From contig CATKWE010000033.1 of the NCBI GenBank assembly GCA_949825025.1, forward strand, positions 1-64,000: DNA of 64,000 bases, read 5' to 3'. Shown piece by piece: positions 38,148 through 47,154 of the stretch. The number at the start of each line of letters is the position of its first letter. Position 1 is the stretch's first letter. A program made the translations under genes and the position numbers. The stretch comes from Siphlonurus alternatus. Its lineage: Eukaryota; Arthropoda; Insecta; Ephemeroptera; Siphlonuridae. Below the pieces are notes generated by a model, which had not been told where the DNA came from, searched no databases, and saw only the letters and a list, made by a program, of their open reading frames with translations.

Positions 38148-38215
38148 ATCGACATTTTAGATACTATTTACAAAATTGTCGAAATATTATTTAAGAAATG
38201 TCGATTAATGTCGAA
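38148..38215. promoter_or_regulatory. Cluster of four Spo0A boxes
   Basis: TGTCGAA occurs at 38177-38183 and 38209-38215, TGTCGAT at 38199-38205, and ATCGACA (TGTCGAT on the other strand) at 38148-38154. The Spo0A consensus is TGTCGAA. The cluster is 70-140 bases upstream of the TetR gene and behind the spo0A stop. Confidence 0.7.
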
Positions 38216-38285
38216 AATAACATTTATTCTATTGGTGGTATTGTTACAATTGCACTCATTAAAGCAACATAAATCTCAAATAACT

Positions 38286-39065
38286 TTAGCTTGCTTTTAA
38301 TTCAAGGCGCAATCTATCAGATATTAATGCAATAAATTCGCTGTTTGTTGGTTTTCCTTTGTGATTGTTAATTGTGTAGCCAAATATATTATCAATTGCA
38401 TCTATTTTGCCTCTATTCCATGCAACTTCTATAGCATGTCTAATAGCTCTTTCCACTCTGCTTGGAGTTGTATTGCATTTTTTTGCTATACAAGGATAAA
38501 GTTCTTTTGTTATGTAGTTCAAAACATCAATATCAACTACCGCCATCATTATAGCTTCTCTCATATAGTTGTATCCTCTTATGTGTGCCGGAACACCTAT
38601 TTCATGCAAAATATTAGTCACTTTAGCTTCTAGGCTAACAGAGCTAGATATTTTACTTTTCTCATCTTTATTATTTTTCACAATAGTTTGTGATTGTTTA
38701 ATTCTTTCTACTAACGAATCCATATCAAACGGTTTAGTCAAATAAAAATCCGCACCCGATTCCAACGCTTTTTGTGATATCGAATCTTGATTCATAGCTG
38801 AAATCATTATGCTATAAATTTTATTATCTATTTCCGAACTTTTCTTAATTTTGTCCAAAAGTCCAAATCCATCAAGTCTTGGCATTATTCCATCAATCAA
38901 TAATACATTAGGTCTGTAGTTTTTTATTTTTTCAAAAGCTTCATAGCCATCATGGGCTATTGCAACAATTTCAAAATCTGTCGTTTTTTCTAAATAATTT
39001 ACCAAAATATCGCAAAAATCCTTATTATCATCAACAATTAAAATTTTAGTAACCTCTGAATTCAT
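38286..39065 (-). CDS. spo0A: Sporulation master regulator Spo0A
   Basis: A response regulator that, once phosphorylated, starts sporulation. The receiver domain (residues 7-125) has the acidic pocket (VDDN), the phospho-acceptor Asp58 in LLIDGIMP, and Lys in LTKPF. The C-terminal Spo0A domain (about 150-259) includes the DNA-reading helix [20 protein letters not shown], identical or nearly so across the family. GGGGAGA precedes the ATG. It is divergent from spoIIA; no spoIVB is adjacent in the window. Confidence 0.98.
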   Translation of the reverse strand: MNSEVTKILIVDDNKDFCDILVNYLEKTTDFEIVAIAHDGYEAFEKIKNYRPNVLLIDGIMPRLDGFGLLDKIKKSSEIDNKIYSIMISAMNQDSISQKALESGADFYLTKPFDMDSLVERIKQSQTIVKNNKDEKSKISSSVSLEAKVTNILHEIGVPAHIRGYNYMREAIMMAVVDIDVLNYITKELYPCIAKKCNTTPSRVERAIRHAIEVAWNRGKIDAIDNIFGYTINNHKGKPTNSEFIALISDRLRLELKAS

Positions 39066-39193
39066 AAAAATCTCCCCTAAAAATTATTATATATTTGGGA
39101 AACACACCCAAATTTGGTAGCAATTACCAATTGAATTTATTATATTACAATATTTTTATAAAATCAAGCTTTTTTTCTTTTTTTATAATAATA

Positions 39194-39216
39194 TTGACAA
39201 AAAGATTTTTTTGTCA
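39194..39216. promoter_or_regulatory. Inverted Spo0A-like boxes between spo0A and spoIIA
   Basis: TTGACAAAAA and TTTTTTGTCAA face each other; each contains TGTCAAA, a variant Spo0A box. They lie 116 bases before the spoIIAA start, where Spo0A-P and sigma-H act in other spore formers. A further ACGACAAAA is at 39243. Confidence 0.45.
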
Positions 39217-39331
39217 AAAAAGGCAAATTAATTTTTAATTTTTACGACAAAATATGGTTGTTTTTTGCAAGTAAAAGCTATAAAATGTTAATAAAAAAGT
39301 GACCATATGTAGTATTTGAGGAGGATTTTTC

Positions 39332-39676
39332 TTGATTAGTGTTGCCAAAGATGAAAAAAACTTAATCGTCATAATAGATGGAGAAATAGACCATCATACT
39401 TCTTCTGAATTTAAAGAAGTAATTGATATGGAGTTTAGTAAAAAGAATTTAAAAAATGTAATTTTTGATTTTAAAAATGTAACTTTTATGGATAGCTCCG
39501 GAATTGGTCTTATTATTGGCAGATATAAAAACGCCCAAAAGAAGATGGGACAAGTTATTATTTACAATGTTAATGACGATTTATCACGTTTAATAGAAAT
39601 TTCTGGACTTAAAAAAATTATTAAAATAGTTAGTTCACGTGATGAAGCTTTTGCGTTAACAAAATCTTTTAATTAG
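39332..39676 (+). CDS. spoIIAA: Anti-sigma-F factor antagonist SpoIIAA
   Basis: A 114-residue STAS-domain protein that frees sigma-F by binding SpoIIAB. The phosphorylation loop VTFMDSSGIGLIIGRYK carries the regulatory Ser (about Ser56). The TTG start follows GAGGAGG at 39319-39325. It is the first gene of the three-gene operon with tight spacing. Confidence 0.96.
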   Translation: MISVAKDEKNLIVIIDGEIDHHTSSEFKEVIDMEFSKKNLKNVIFDFKNVTFMDSSGIGLIIGRYKNAQKKMGQVIIYNVNDDLSRLIEISGLKKIIKIVSSRDEAFALTKSFN

Positions 39677-39690
39677 CCGGGGGTATGTTT

Positions 39691-40128
39691 ATGAAATTAA
39701 ATGAAGTTAATATAGAAATGGATAGCAACTCTTCTAATGAAAGTTTTGCAAGAATTTGTGTTTCGGCTTTTGTAGCTCCTTTAAACCCATTAGTCTCAGA
39801 AATTTTAGATATTAAAACCGCCGTTTCGGAAGCTGTAACTAATTGTATAATTCATGGTTACGAAAATAACGCCGGCAAAATTTACATAAACTTAAAACTT
39901 ATAAATGATGAACTTACTGTCAGTATTAAAGATTTAGGAGTTGGTATAAAAGATATTTCCGAAGCTACAACGCCTCTATTTACATCAAAACCTCACCTTG
40001 AAAGGTCTGGACTTGGCTTTACAGTTATGACTTCTTTTATGGATGATGTTAAAATCAATTCATCTTTAGGAGTTGGCACAGAAATAGTTATGAAAAAAAA
40101 GATTAAATGCGACTCTTGTCAGGAGTGA
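39691..40128 (+). CDS. spoIIAB: Anti-sigma-F factor/serine kinase SpoIIAB
   Basis: A GHKL-type kinase of 145 residues that holds sigma-F and phosphorylates SpoIIAA. The N box (DIKTAVSEAVTNCIIHGYEN), G1 box (VSIKDLGVGIKD) and G2 box (RSGLGFTVMTSFMDDV) are all present. I choose ATG 39691 over 39685 because GGGGG at 39679-39683 gives normal spacing only to the former. Confidence 0.96.
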   Translation: MKLNEVNIEMDSNSSNESFARICVSAFVAPLNPLVSEILDIKTAVSEAVTNCIIHGYENNAGKIYINLKLINDELTVSIKDLGVGIKDISEATTPLFTSKPHLERSGLGFTVMTSFMDDVKINSSLGVGTEIVMKKKIKCDSCQE

Positions 40129-40134
40129 TTTAGA

Positions 40135-40857
40135 TTGGACAGAACTCTTGAGCTAATTTTAAAGGTTCAACATGGCGATGAAGAAAGCAAAGAAATTTTA
40201 ATTAGGGAAAATACTGGTTTAATCTGGAGCGTCGTTAAAAGATTTTTAGGGCGTGGATATGAAGCAGAAGACCTTTATCAAATAGGTTCAATTGGGCTTT
40301 TAAAAAGCATTTTGAAATTTGATTTAAGCTTTGAAGTTAAATTTTCGACATATGCTATACCTATGATTATCGGAGAAATAAAAAGATTTTTAAGAGATGA
40401 CGGAATTATAAAAGTTTCTCGTCCTCTAAAAGAAATAGCTATAAAAGCCAAATATGTTCGAGAAGAGCTTACTAATAAAAAAGGTGAATGCCCTACTATT
40501 AACGAGCTTGCAAAAGAAATAGGTATATGTGTTGAAGAATTAGTAGAAGCGCTTGACGCATCTAAAGAAGTTGAATCTTTGTATCAAGTTGTGCATCAAG
40601 GGGAAGGAGGAACTATTTATTTAATAGACAAGCTTGAACAACTAGAAAGCCCTGGCGACGATATGGTAGACTCTTTGGCTTTAAAAGAAGTCATAAACAA
40701 GCTTGACCAAAAAGAACAACAAATAGTTATGTTACGTTATTTTGAAGATAAAACTCAAACAGAAGTTGCAAAGGAAATTGGCGTTTCACAGGTTCAGGTT
40801 TCTAGGCTTGAAAAGAAAGTTTTAAAAACCTTGCGAAAATATTTAGAGGTATTATGA
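40135..40857 (+). CDS. sigF: RNA polymerase sigma factor SigF
   Basis: The forespore-specific sigma factor. Region 2 (YEAEDLYQIGSIGLLKSILK, then FSTYAIPMIIGEIKRFLRDD), region 3 (CPTINELAKEIGICVEELVE) and region 4 (QTEVAKEIGVSQVQVSRLEK) are intact over 240 residues. The TTG start at 40135 has AGGAG 10 bases upstream, next to the spoIIAB stop. Confidence 0.97.
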   Translation: MDRTLELILKVQHGDEESKEILIRENTGLIWSVVKRFLGRGYEAEDLYQIGSIGLLKSILKFDLSFEVKFSTYAIPMIIGEIKRFLRDDGIIKVSRPLKEIAIKAKYVREELTNKKGECPTINELAKEIGICVEELVEALDASKEVESLYQVVHQGEGGTIYLIDKLEQLESPGDDMVDSLALKEVINKLDQKEQQIVMLRYFEDKTQTEVAKEIGVSQVQVSRLEKKVLKTLRKYLEVL

Positions 40858-40886
40858 GCGAATGAAATTTATCATTCGCTTTTAAT
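40857..40886 (+). terminator. Terminator of the spoIIA operon
   Basis: AGCGAATGA and TCATTCGCT form a 9-bp stem, followed by TTTTAAT. It starts at the sigF stop. Confidence 0.75.
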
Positions 40887-40982
40887 ACCTCTGTTTCGAC
40901 TTTTTAAGAGATAGAGATAAAACTGTTGGCTATGCCCACACACGCCACTTTTGTAAAAGTGGGCAAAACTTTTATCTTTATA

Positions 40983-42110
40983 TTAGTCTTTTGTTTGCAT
41001 ACCTTTAACAGTAACATTTCCCTGCTTCATATTCGCTTTGTTTATTTTAATGTTAAATTTTTTCTCGATTTTTGTTAAGTGCCTAATTTCTGATGATGTA
41101 GCGATATTAACAACAGAACCCGTTTTACCCATTCTTCCAATTCTTCCCGCTCTATGAAGATAAATCAAAGGATTTTCGCAAATTTCAAAATTAATTACAT
41201 GTGACAATTCGCTAATATCAAGACCTCTTGATGCTATATCAGTAGTTAAAAGCAAAACCGAAGAGCTGTTTTTAAAAGTTCTAAGCATTTCATGTCTTTC
41301 CATCTTCTTCAAATTACTATGCAAGCAAAAAGCTCTAATTTGATGAAAATTCAAACGTTTAGCAAGGTTTTCCATATCTTCTTGGTTGTTTATAAAAACC
41401 AAGCCTCTATTAATTTTCTCACCATGAAAAACTTTCCTCAAAATTTCAATCTTATCTCTTTCCTCGCAAACAAACATATAGTGAGAAATACTTTCTGGAA
41501 TTGCATTTTTCTTATTAATTTTTATAACTTTTAAGTTTTTACTAATACTTTCAGCTTTTTCTACAGCATCATTTTCCATAGTCGCAGAAAAAAACAAAAG
41601 CTGTCTGTCTTTTTGTGTTAATTTTACAACTTGTTCTAGTTGTGAAAAATTAGTATCGTCAAGCATTCTATCTGCTTCGTCAATAACAATAGTTTTAACA
41701 TAATGCGCCGACAATTTTTTTAGATTTTTAATTTCTAAAATTCTTCCACAAGAACCGATAATTATTTTAGGCTTTTTCTTTAAAGACTCGATTTGCCTAT
41801 TTATATTCGCCCCCCCTATTATAAGAGCAGAGCTATCTTTTTCAATACTTTCGCAAACTTTATGAACTTGGTGAGAAAGTTCTTGTGTTGGCGTAATTAT
41901 TATTGCTTGTGGCGATTTTATAGACGGGTCTATCTTGTCTAAAATCGGCAGTAAGTAGGCAAGCGTTTTTCCGCTCCCTGTTTGGGAAACAAAAACGCAG
42001 TCTTCCCCTTCTGTAATAGGCGTAAATGCCTCTTTTTGTATTTCTGTTGGCTCTGTTATGTTTAAAGCTTTAAGCTTGTCTATATATTTTACAGGAAAAT
42101 TATAATCCAT
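40983..42110 (-). CDS. DEAD-box RNA helicase
   Basis: An ATP-dependent RNA helicase of 375 residues. Motifs in order: Q motif (ITEPTEIQKEAF), I (SQTGSGKT), Ia (TPTQELSHQ), II (VIDEADRMLDD), III (FFSATM), IV-V (LLTTDIASRGLD), VI (YLHRAGRIGRMG). The start at 42110 is preceded by AGAGG; the frame is open to 42149 without a ribosome site. It lacks the long C-terminal RNA-binding domain of DbpA, so it is a minimal core, perhaps used in ribosome assembly or mRNA turnover. Confidence 0.94.
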   Translation of the reverse strand: MDYNFPVKYIDKLKALNITEPTEIQKEAFTPITEGEDCVFVSQTGSGKTLAYLLPILDKIDPSIKSPQAIIITPTQELSHQVHKVCESIEKDSSALIIGGANINRQIESLKKKPKIIIGSCGRILEIKNLKKLSAHYVKTIVIDEADRMLDDTNFSQLEQVVKLTQKDRQLLFFSATMENDAVEKAESISKNLKVIKINKKNAIPESISHYMFVCEERDKIEILRKVFHGEKINRGLVFINNQEDMENLAKRLNFHQIRAFCLHSNLKKMERHEMLRTFKNSSSVLLLTTDIASRGLDISELSHVINFEICENPLIYLHRAGRIGRMGKTGSVVNIATSSEIRHLTKIEKKFNIKINKANMKQGNVTVKGMQTKD

Positions 42111-42250
42111 TTTTAACCTCTGTTCTTCAAATAATATTAAGTATATCATGCCTATTTATTAGTGTCAAATTCAATATAATCAATTTATTTCGCTTGTTTT
42201 GCAAAACATAGGAATAATAATTAATTTTAAGGTAAAAATAGTTTTAATTA

Positions 42251-42293
42251 TATAGCAATTCCTTTTTACATATATAAATTTGGAATTGCTCTA
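42251..42293 (+). repeat. R3c, short R3 derivative in the spoVAF leader
   Basis: TATAGCAATTCCTTTTTACA...GGAATTGCTCTA keeps both R3 ends with the middle deleted (43 bp). It ends two bases before the spoVAF ribosome site. Confidence 0.7.
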
Positions 42294-42307
42294 AAGGTGG
42301 TGAAGTA

Positions 42308-43711
42308 TTGATAATTGACAAAAACTTAACGAAAACTAAAGAAGATTTAAAAACTCACTTTAACATAGGAAAAAGTTTTGATATTGTTGGCAGAGAACTC
42401 GTTGTCGGTGGTGTTGAAGCTTATATGGTTATGATAGACGGTTTTGCCAAAGATGATATGCTTCTGCATATTACCTCAAGACTTCAAAGAATAGAATATT
42501 TTTCTGGTTCTTTAAGCGCTCCTCTTCTAATAAAATCCTTTATTGGCTATATGGAGGCAGAAGAAGTTGACGATTTCAGCAAAATCGAAGATTTTATTTT
42601 ATCAGGGGCAATAGCTCTTTTTGTGGATTCGCTTGAATGTGCAATTATAATTGACGCAAGGACATATCCTGTACGCTCGCCTCAAGAACCTGATTTAGAG
42701 AAAGTCTCAAGAGGCCCTAGAGATGGCTTTGTGGAAACTATTATTTTTAACACTGCTTTAATTAGAAGAAGAATAAAAGACCCTAATTTGATTTTTGAAA
42801 TAAAAACTGTAGGCAAGCAATCGAAGACCAACGTAGTTATGGCTTATATGCAAAATAATTGTGAAAAAGAATATGTTGAACAAATAAGCAAAAAAATAGA
42901 TGCAATTAAAGTTAAATCTTTGGTAATGGCAGAAAAATCTCTTGTAGAGCTACTTATTGAAAAAAAATGGTGGAACCCTCTTCCACAAGCGAGATTTACA
43001 GAAAGACCAGACGTTGCCGCTTCACACTTACTAGAAGGTCATTTAATTATTATGGTTGACACAACTCCAAGTGTTATAATTCTTCCTACTACAATTTTTC
43101 ATTTCACACAGCATGCAGAAGACTATTACCAAAATGTTTTTATCGGAACATATTTAAGATGGGTTAGATTTGCCATAATGATTTTGTCTTTAGTCCTAAC
43201 TCCTTTGTGGCTGTTAGTTGCACAAAACCCAGAATTATTGCCACAAAGTTTAGAATTCATAGGACCTGAGAAACACGGCACCATACCACTTCTAGTGCAA
43301 TTTTTGGTGCTAGAATTTGGTATTGACGTGCTTAGGCTTTCTTCAATCCACACCCCCAGCAGTTTATCTACTTCTTTAGGCATTATCGGCGGTCTTATGT
43401 TAGGGCAAATGGCAATTGATGTCGGTTGGTTTATACCAGAGACTGTGCTTTATATGTCTATCGTAGGAATCGGAACTTTCGCCACCCCTAGCCTTGAATT
43501 TGCTATGGCTATAAGAATTTTCAGGCTTTTTCTTCTTATATTAACAGGTGTTTTCCATATACCAGGGTTTATTATCGGACTTATTATAGAATTTTCAATT
43601 TTAGCGTTTACAAAAAACGGAAGCAAGAGAAGTTTTTTGTGGCCTTTAATCCCTCTAAACTTAAAAGCGCTTGGTCATGTCATTTTCCGCTCGCCAACGC
43701 CTAAAAAATAA
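42308..43711 (+). CDS. spoVAF: Spore germination protein SpoVAF (GerA family)
   Basis: SpoVAF is a membrane protein of the GerA-A type found with the spore dipicolinic-acid channel. The 467-residue product has an N-terminal cytosolic domain (LHITSRLQRIEYFSG, FLKSFIGYMEAEE-like) and a C-terminal block of about five membrane segments starting at FHFTQHAEDYYQNVFIGTYL, with the RWVRFAIMILSLVLTPLW signature. The start is TTG 42308 with AAGGTGG upstream. Other spoVA genes are absent here, although in many Bacilli they follow sigF directly. Confidence 0.92.
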   Translation: MIIDKNLTKTKEDLKTHFNIGKSFDIVGRELVVGGVEAYMVMIDGFAKDDMLLHITSRLQRIEYFSGSLSAPLLIKSFIGYMEAEEVDDFSKIEDFILSGAIALFVDSLECAIIIDARTYPVRSPQEPDLEKVSRGPRDGFVETIIFNTALIRRRIKDPNLIFEIKTVGKQSKTNVVMAYMQNNCEKEYVEQISKKIDAIKVKSLVMAEKSLVELLIEKKWWNPLPQARFTERPDVAASHLLEGHLIIMVDTTPSVIILPTTIFHFTQHAEDYYQNVFIGTYLRWVRFAIMILSLVLTPLWLLVAQNPELLPQSLEFIGPEKHGTIPLLVQFLVLEFGIDVLRLSSIHTPSSLSTSLGIIGGLMLGQMAIDVGWFIPETVLYMSIVGIGTFATPSLEFAMAIRIFRLFLLILTGVFHIPGFIIGLIIEFSILAFTKNGSKRSFLWPLIPLNLKALGHVIFRSPTPKK

Positions 43712-43808
43712 GGTTTGAGCTCTTTTTAAAAATTTTTTTAATTTTTTTTTAAAAAACACTTGCAAATTTTTAAATTTAATGTTACAATGTGTCTTGTCAA
43801 TTTGAGGA

Positions 43809-43891
43809 GCCCGAGTGGCGGAATGGCAGACGCAAAGGACTTAAAATCCTTCGGGGGCAACCCCGTGCCGGTTCGAGTCCGGCTTCGGGCA
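43809..43891 (+). tRNA. tRNA-Leu (anticodon UAA)
   Basis: Acceptor GCCCGAG pairs with TTCGGGC and the discriminator is A. The anticodon stem AAGGA/TCCTT encloses CTTAAAA, giving anticodon TAA. A long variable arm (CGGGGGCAACCCCG) and T arm (GCCGGTTCGAGTCCGGC) are present. CCA is not encoded. Confidence 0.97.
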
Positions 43892-43893
43892 TA

Positions 43894-43923
43894 AAAAACA
43901 ACAGTATATCTGTTGTTTTTTTC
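43894..43923 (+). terminator. Terminator after tRNA-Leu
   Basis: AAAAACAACAG pairs with CTGTTGTTTTT, followed by more T. Confidence 0.8.
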
Positions 43924-43954
43924 TTTTTCAGGATATTTTAAGGTAGGTGGTATT

Positions 43955-44947
43955 TTGGATAACATTTTAAGCGCTCAGTTTAGAGGCGGGTTAAAAGAAT
44001 GTGCTCATTATGGCTATATATGTGCTGTTAATGAAAATGGTGTTTTGTTTTCACTTGGAAACGAAAACGAAATGTGCTATATGCGTTCTGCTTCAAAGCC
44101 TATTCAAGTTCTGCCGTTTTTGCTTCAAGGTATTGATAAAACTTACGGTTTAAACGAACAAGAAATAGCTTTAATGTCCGCTTCACATCACGGGCAATTT
44201 GAACACATTGAAATAATAAATTCTTTAATTGAAAAAACCAATATTAATGAAGAAGACTTAGTAATGCCTTTAAGCTACCCACAAGACTCATTAGCACACA
44301 ATCATATGATTAAAAACGATATACCGCCTAGAAAAATTTATCATAACTGTATTGGAAAGCATGTTGCACTAATGCTTTTTATGCGTCATAACGGCTGTTT
44401 GGAAAAAGATTATTGGAAAATAAATTCTTTAGTCCAACAAAACATAATTAGTTTCATTTCAAAATTTTCCGAATATGATAAAGATATGATTAATATAGGA
44501 ATAGACGGTTGTGGCGTCCCTGTTTTTGGAATGCCTATAAAAAACATAGCTAAAGCTTATTTAAAACTCGGTTGCCCAGATTTAATTGATGATAGTATTT
44601 TAGCTAATACCGTTTCTTTTAACACAAGCATTATGAACAGAAACGGACAGACAATTTCTGGTCTTAATGCTCTTGACCATATTCTTTTAAGCGATAGTAA
44701 TATTGTTTCAAAAATCGGCGCTTGGGGTCTTTCTTGTGTGTCTCTTAAAAAAGAAAGAATGGCTTTTGTAGTTAAAAATTTAAGCGGATTGATGGAGCCT
44801 TTACCTATTATAGTTGCATCTGTTTTAAAACAAATAAACTATAGCAACAAAGAAACTATACATAATTTAGAAAAACATTCCGAAAGTGTGCTTAAAAATG
44901 ATTTAGGTTTCGAAGTTGCTACACATAGAGCTATTTTTAAAATTTAA
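43955..44947 (+). CDS. L-asparaginase II family protein
   Basis: Members of this family (Pfam asparaginase II, Rhizobium AnsA-like) hydrolyse L-asparagine to aspartate and ammonia and are unrelated to AnsB. The 330-residue product shows RSASKPIQVLPFLL, SASHHGQFEHIE, HNCIGKHVALMLFM, IDGCGVPVFGMPI and KIGAWGLSCVSL, the conserved blocks with the Ser-Lys pairs. The start is TTG 43955 behind AGGTAGGTGG; an in-frame upstream extension to 43913 lies in the tRNA terminator. No signal peptide, so cytosolic. Confidence 0.9.
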   Translation: MDNILSAQFRGGLKECAHYGYICAVNENGVLFSLGNENEMCYMRSASKPIQVLPFLLQGIDKTYGLNEQEIALMSASHHGQFEHIEIINSLIEKTNINEEDLVMPLSYPQDSLAHNHMIKNDIPPRKIYHNCIGKHVALMLFMRHNGCLEKDYWKINSLVQQNIISFISKFSEYDKDMINIGIDGCGVPVFGMPIKNIAKAYLKLGCPDLIDDSILANTVSFNTSIMNRNGQTISGLNALDHILLSDSNIVSKIGAWGLSCVSLKKERMAFVVKNLSGLMEPLPIIVASVLKQINYSNKETIHNLEKHSESVLKNDLGFEVATHRAIFKI

Positions 44948-45026
44948 CAAAAGTACAATTGACTAAATTTATATTTTTATATATAATGATTTTGATTTAA
45001 AATTAATTGATTTAAGGAGTGTAATT

Positions 45027-45443
45027 ATGTTTTTAAATGTTGCAACATTAATAAGTACAATAATCAAACCCGGTGATGGAGTTGCACAAACTACACAAGC
45101 AGTAGCTAGCACAGGAGACCAAGCCTCTTCTACAGGTGGTTTTTTAAGCAGTCTTAGTCCTACTGGTGCAATCTTAATGTATGTAGTGATTTTTGGAGCT
45201 GCATATTTTTTAATAATTCGTCCACAAAAAAAGCGTGAAAAAGAAATGAAACAAATGCAAGCTGCTTTAGCAGTTGGTGACAATGTTGTTACTTCTTCTG
45301 GAATGTTTGGTACTATAACTGGTGCTGGAGAAGATTGCTTCATCGTTGAATTCGGTACAAATAAAGGCGTACGTATACCTATTAGAAAAGTGGATATAAT
45401 TGGAAAGAAGGAGCCTTTAATGTCTGCTCCTAAAGAATCTTAA
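45027..45443 (+). CDS. yajC: Preprotein translocase subunit YajC
   Basis: YajC is a small SecDF-associated membrane protein. The 138-residue product has one membrane helix (GAILMYVVIFGAAYFLIIRP, about residues 52-71), the diagnostic RPQKKREKEMKQMQ, and a C-terminal SH3-like fold (GDNVVTSSGMFGTITG). AAGGAG precedes the ATG. secD/secF are not adjacent in this window. Confidence 0.96.
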   Translation: MFLNVATLISTIIKPGDGVAQTTQAVASTGDQASSTGGFLSSLSPTGAILMYVVIFGAAYFLIIRPQKKREKEMKQMQAALAVGDNVVTSSGMFGTITGAGEDCFIVEFGTNKGVRIPIRKVDIIGKKEPLMSAPKES

Positions 45444-45487
45444 TAATCTCCTTTACTTAAATAGCAAATACTTCTATTTATATAAAT

Positions 45488-45527
45488 AAAAAAGTGCTTG
45501 TTTATTTTTTAAAAGCACTTTTTTATT
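45488..45527 (+). terminator. Terminator of yajC
   Basis: AAAAAAGTGCTT pairs with AAGCACTTTTTT, ending in a T run. Confidence 0.8.
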
Positions 45528-45585
45528 TAACCAAACGCTTAACAACTTTTACTTCGAGAGCGGGATTATTAACTTTCTTCTTTAT

Positions 45586-45696
45586 TAGACTTCTTGCTAA
45601 ATTACAAAAATTATAATTTTTCAATGAAATTTCGCAAGAAGTTTCATTAATTTCGTGATGCGCTGTAATTGCGAAAGCAATTACGCAAGAACTCTA
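45586..45696 (+). repeat. R1c, 111-bp MITE upstream of the carboxypeptidase gene
   Basis: Same orientation as R1a. The right end lies only a few bases before the AAGGATG ribosome site of the 45718 gene, so the MITE has replaced or moved the native promoter region, or carries transcription through. Confidence 0.9.
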
Positions 45697-45717
45697 TTAA
45701 TAAGGATGTGTTTTCCG

Positions 45718-47133
45718 ATGAAGAAGTTTTTTATATTAGTTATGTTTATTTTAAATATTTTATTAAATAATTTTTCTGTTTTTGCTTCTAATTCTAAACC
45801 ACGTGAAATTAATTTAATTTCGCCTTCGGCTGTTGTAATAGACGCTAAAACTGGTGTAGTTATTTTTGACAAAAATAAAGACGAAAAACATTACCCTGCT
45901 AGTATTACAAAAGTTATGACAGCTCTGCTCACTATTGAATATGCAAAATCTATTGACGCTAAAGACGGTTTTTTAGAAAAAATAGTTTTTTCTAAAGAAG
46001 CTGTTAATTCCGCTAAAAACAGCAGTAACATATCTATGTTTGAAGGCGAAACTCTAACTATTAGAGATGCGCTTTATGCTATGATGCTAGAATCTGCTAA
46101 CGAAGTGGCTAACGCCTTGGCAGAAAAAATATCTGGTAATAATTCTAATTTTGCAAATCTTATGAACAAACGTGCCAAGGAGCTTGGCGCTACTAATACA
46201 AATTTTGCAAACCCACATGGACTAAACGATCCTAATCATTACACAACAGCGCAAGACATGGCTCTAATATTTAAAGAAGCGATAAAACATAGAGAATTTT
46301 TAGACTTAATCGGCACATTAAGTTATGATATTGACCCAACAGAAAAACAAACAGAAATTAGAAAACTTAATAATAGCAACAAAATGATTTTGCCTAGCTC
46401 AAAGTTTTATAATGAAGATGTTTATGGTGGAAAAACAGGTTACACAACAGATGCTAAACACACATTAGCAACTTATGCAAAGCGTGGAGAAAATGAACTC
46501 ATCATAATAATTTTAAACGCAGATAAGTATGCGCCTTATAAAGACACCACCGCTTTAATTAAATATTGTTTTCCTCTGTTTAAAGAGCATTTGGCTTTTA
46601 ACAGTTTAACTTATGACAAAAAAGTTAATGTTTTTAATAAAGATAATAGCTTAGTCGGGACTGTAAACGTAAAAGCGTCAAGTGATGTTTCCGTTACGAT
46701 AGCTGAAAATAAAATTGGTAATATAAATATTAAAGAAATTTTACCAGAAAAACTAAATAGAAGCGTTGCTAAAGACGAAGAAATTGGTCAAATAATGGTT
46801 TATTGTGATGATGTTTTAATTGGCACTTCTAAAGCAGTTGCTTCAAATGCTGTTCTTGTAGAAAAAAAAGTAGAGCAAGCAAGTGTCGATACTAAAACAG
46901 AGAAAATAGACAAAACAGATAAAAGTTTTTTTAAAAAGATTACACTTTTTGCAAAAACTCCTTCAATTAATATTTCGCCTTTTGTTTTTAACGGCTTACT
47001 AATATTTTTAGGAGTTATTTTTGGTATCATAATAAAATTACGTTTTGACGCTATTAGACTAAGAAACAGACGAAGTGCTAGATATAGACTTAGAAAAGTA
47101 CAAAAACCTAGATACAAATATAAAAAACTATAA
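45718..47133 (+). CDS. dacF: D-alanyl-D-alanine carboxypeptidase (DacF/PBP5 type)
   Basis: Penicillin-binding enzyme that trims the terminal D-Ala of peptidoglycan stem peptides. Signal peptide (residues 1-22), then SITK (Ser62, Lys65), SAN (126-128) and KTG (239-241) in the right order and spacing, a PBP5-like C-terminal beta domain, and a final membrane helix (about 425-447) with a very basic cytosolic tail. I start at 45718; the open frame to 45655 runs through MITE R1c and is not native. The 471-residue length is longer than most because of the anchor. Confidence 0.93.
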   Translation: MKKFFILVMFILNILLNNFSVFASNSKPREINLISPSAVVIDAKTGVVIFDKNKDEKHYPASITKVMTALLTIEYAKSIDAKDGFLEKIVFSKEAVNSAKNSSNISMFEGETLTIRDALYAMMLESANEVANALAEKISGNNSNFANLMNKRAKELGATNTNFANPHGLNDPNHYTTAQDMALIFKEAIKHREFLDLIGTLSYDIDPTEKQTEIRKLNNSNKMILPSSKFYNEDVYGGKTGYTTDAKHTLATYAKRGENELIIIILNADKYAPYKDTTALIKYCFPLFKEHLAFNSLTYDKKVNVFNKDNSLVGTVNVKASSDVSVTIAENKIGNINIKEILPEKLNRSVAKDEEIGQIMVYCDDVLIGTSKAVASNAVLVEKKVEQASVDTKTEKIDKTDKSFFKKITLFAKTPSINISPFVFNGLLIFLGVIFGIIIKLRFDAIRLRNRRSARYRLRKVQKPRYKYKKL

Positions 47134-47154
47134 AATTATTTAAGCGAGGTTACT

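Noticed and set aside
43738..43965. Minus-strand ORF across tRNA-Leu
   Set aside because: It reads through a clear tRNA and its terminator; no ribosome site or family.
45655..45717. Longer N-terminus for the D,D-carboxypeptidase
   Set aside because: The extension is translated MITE sequence without a ribosome site, and it would precede the signal peptide.
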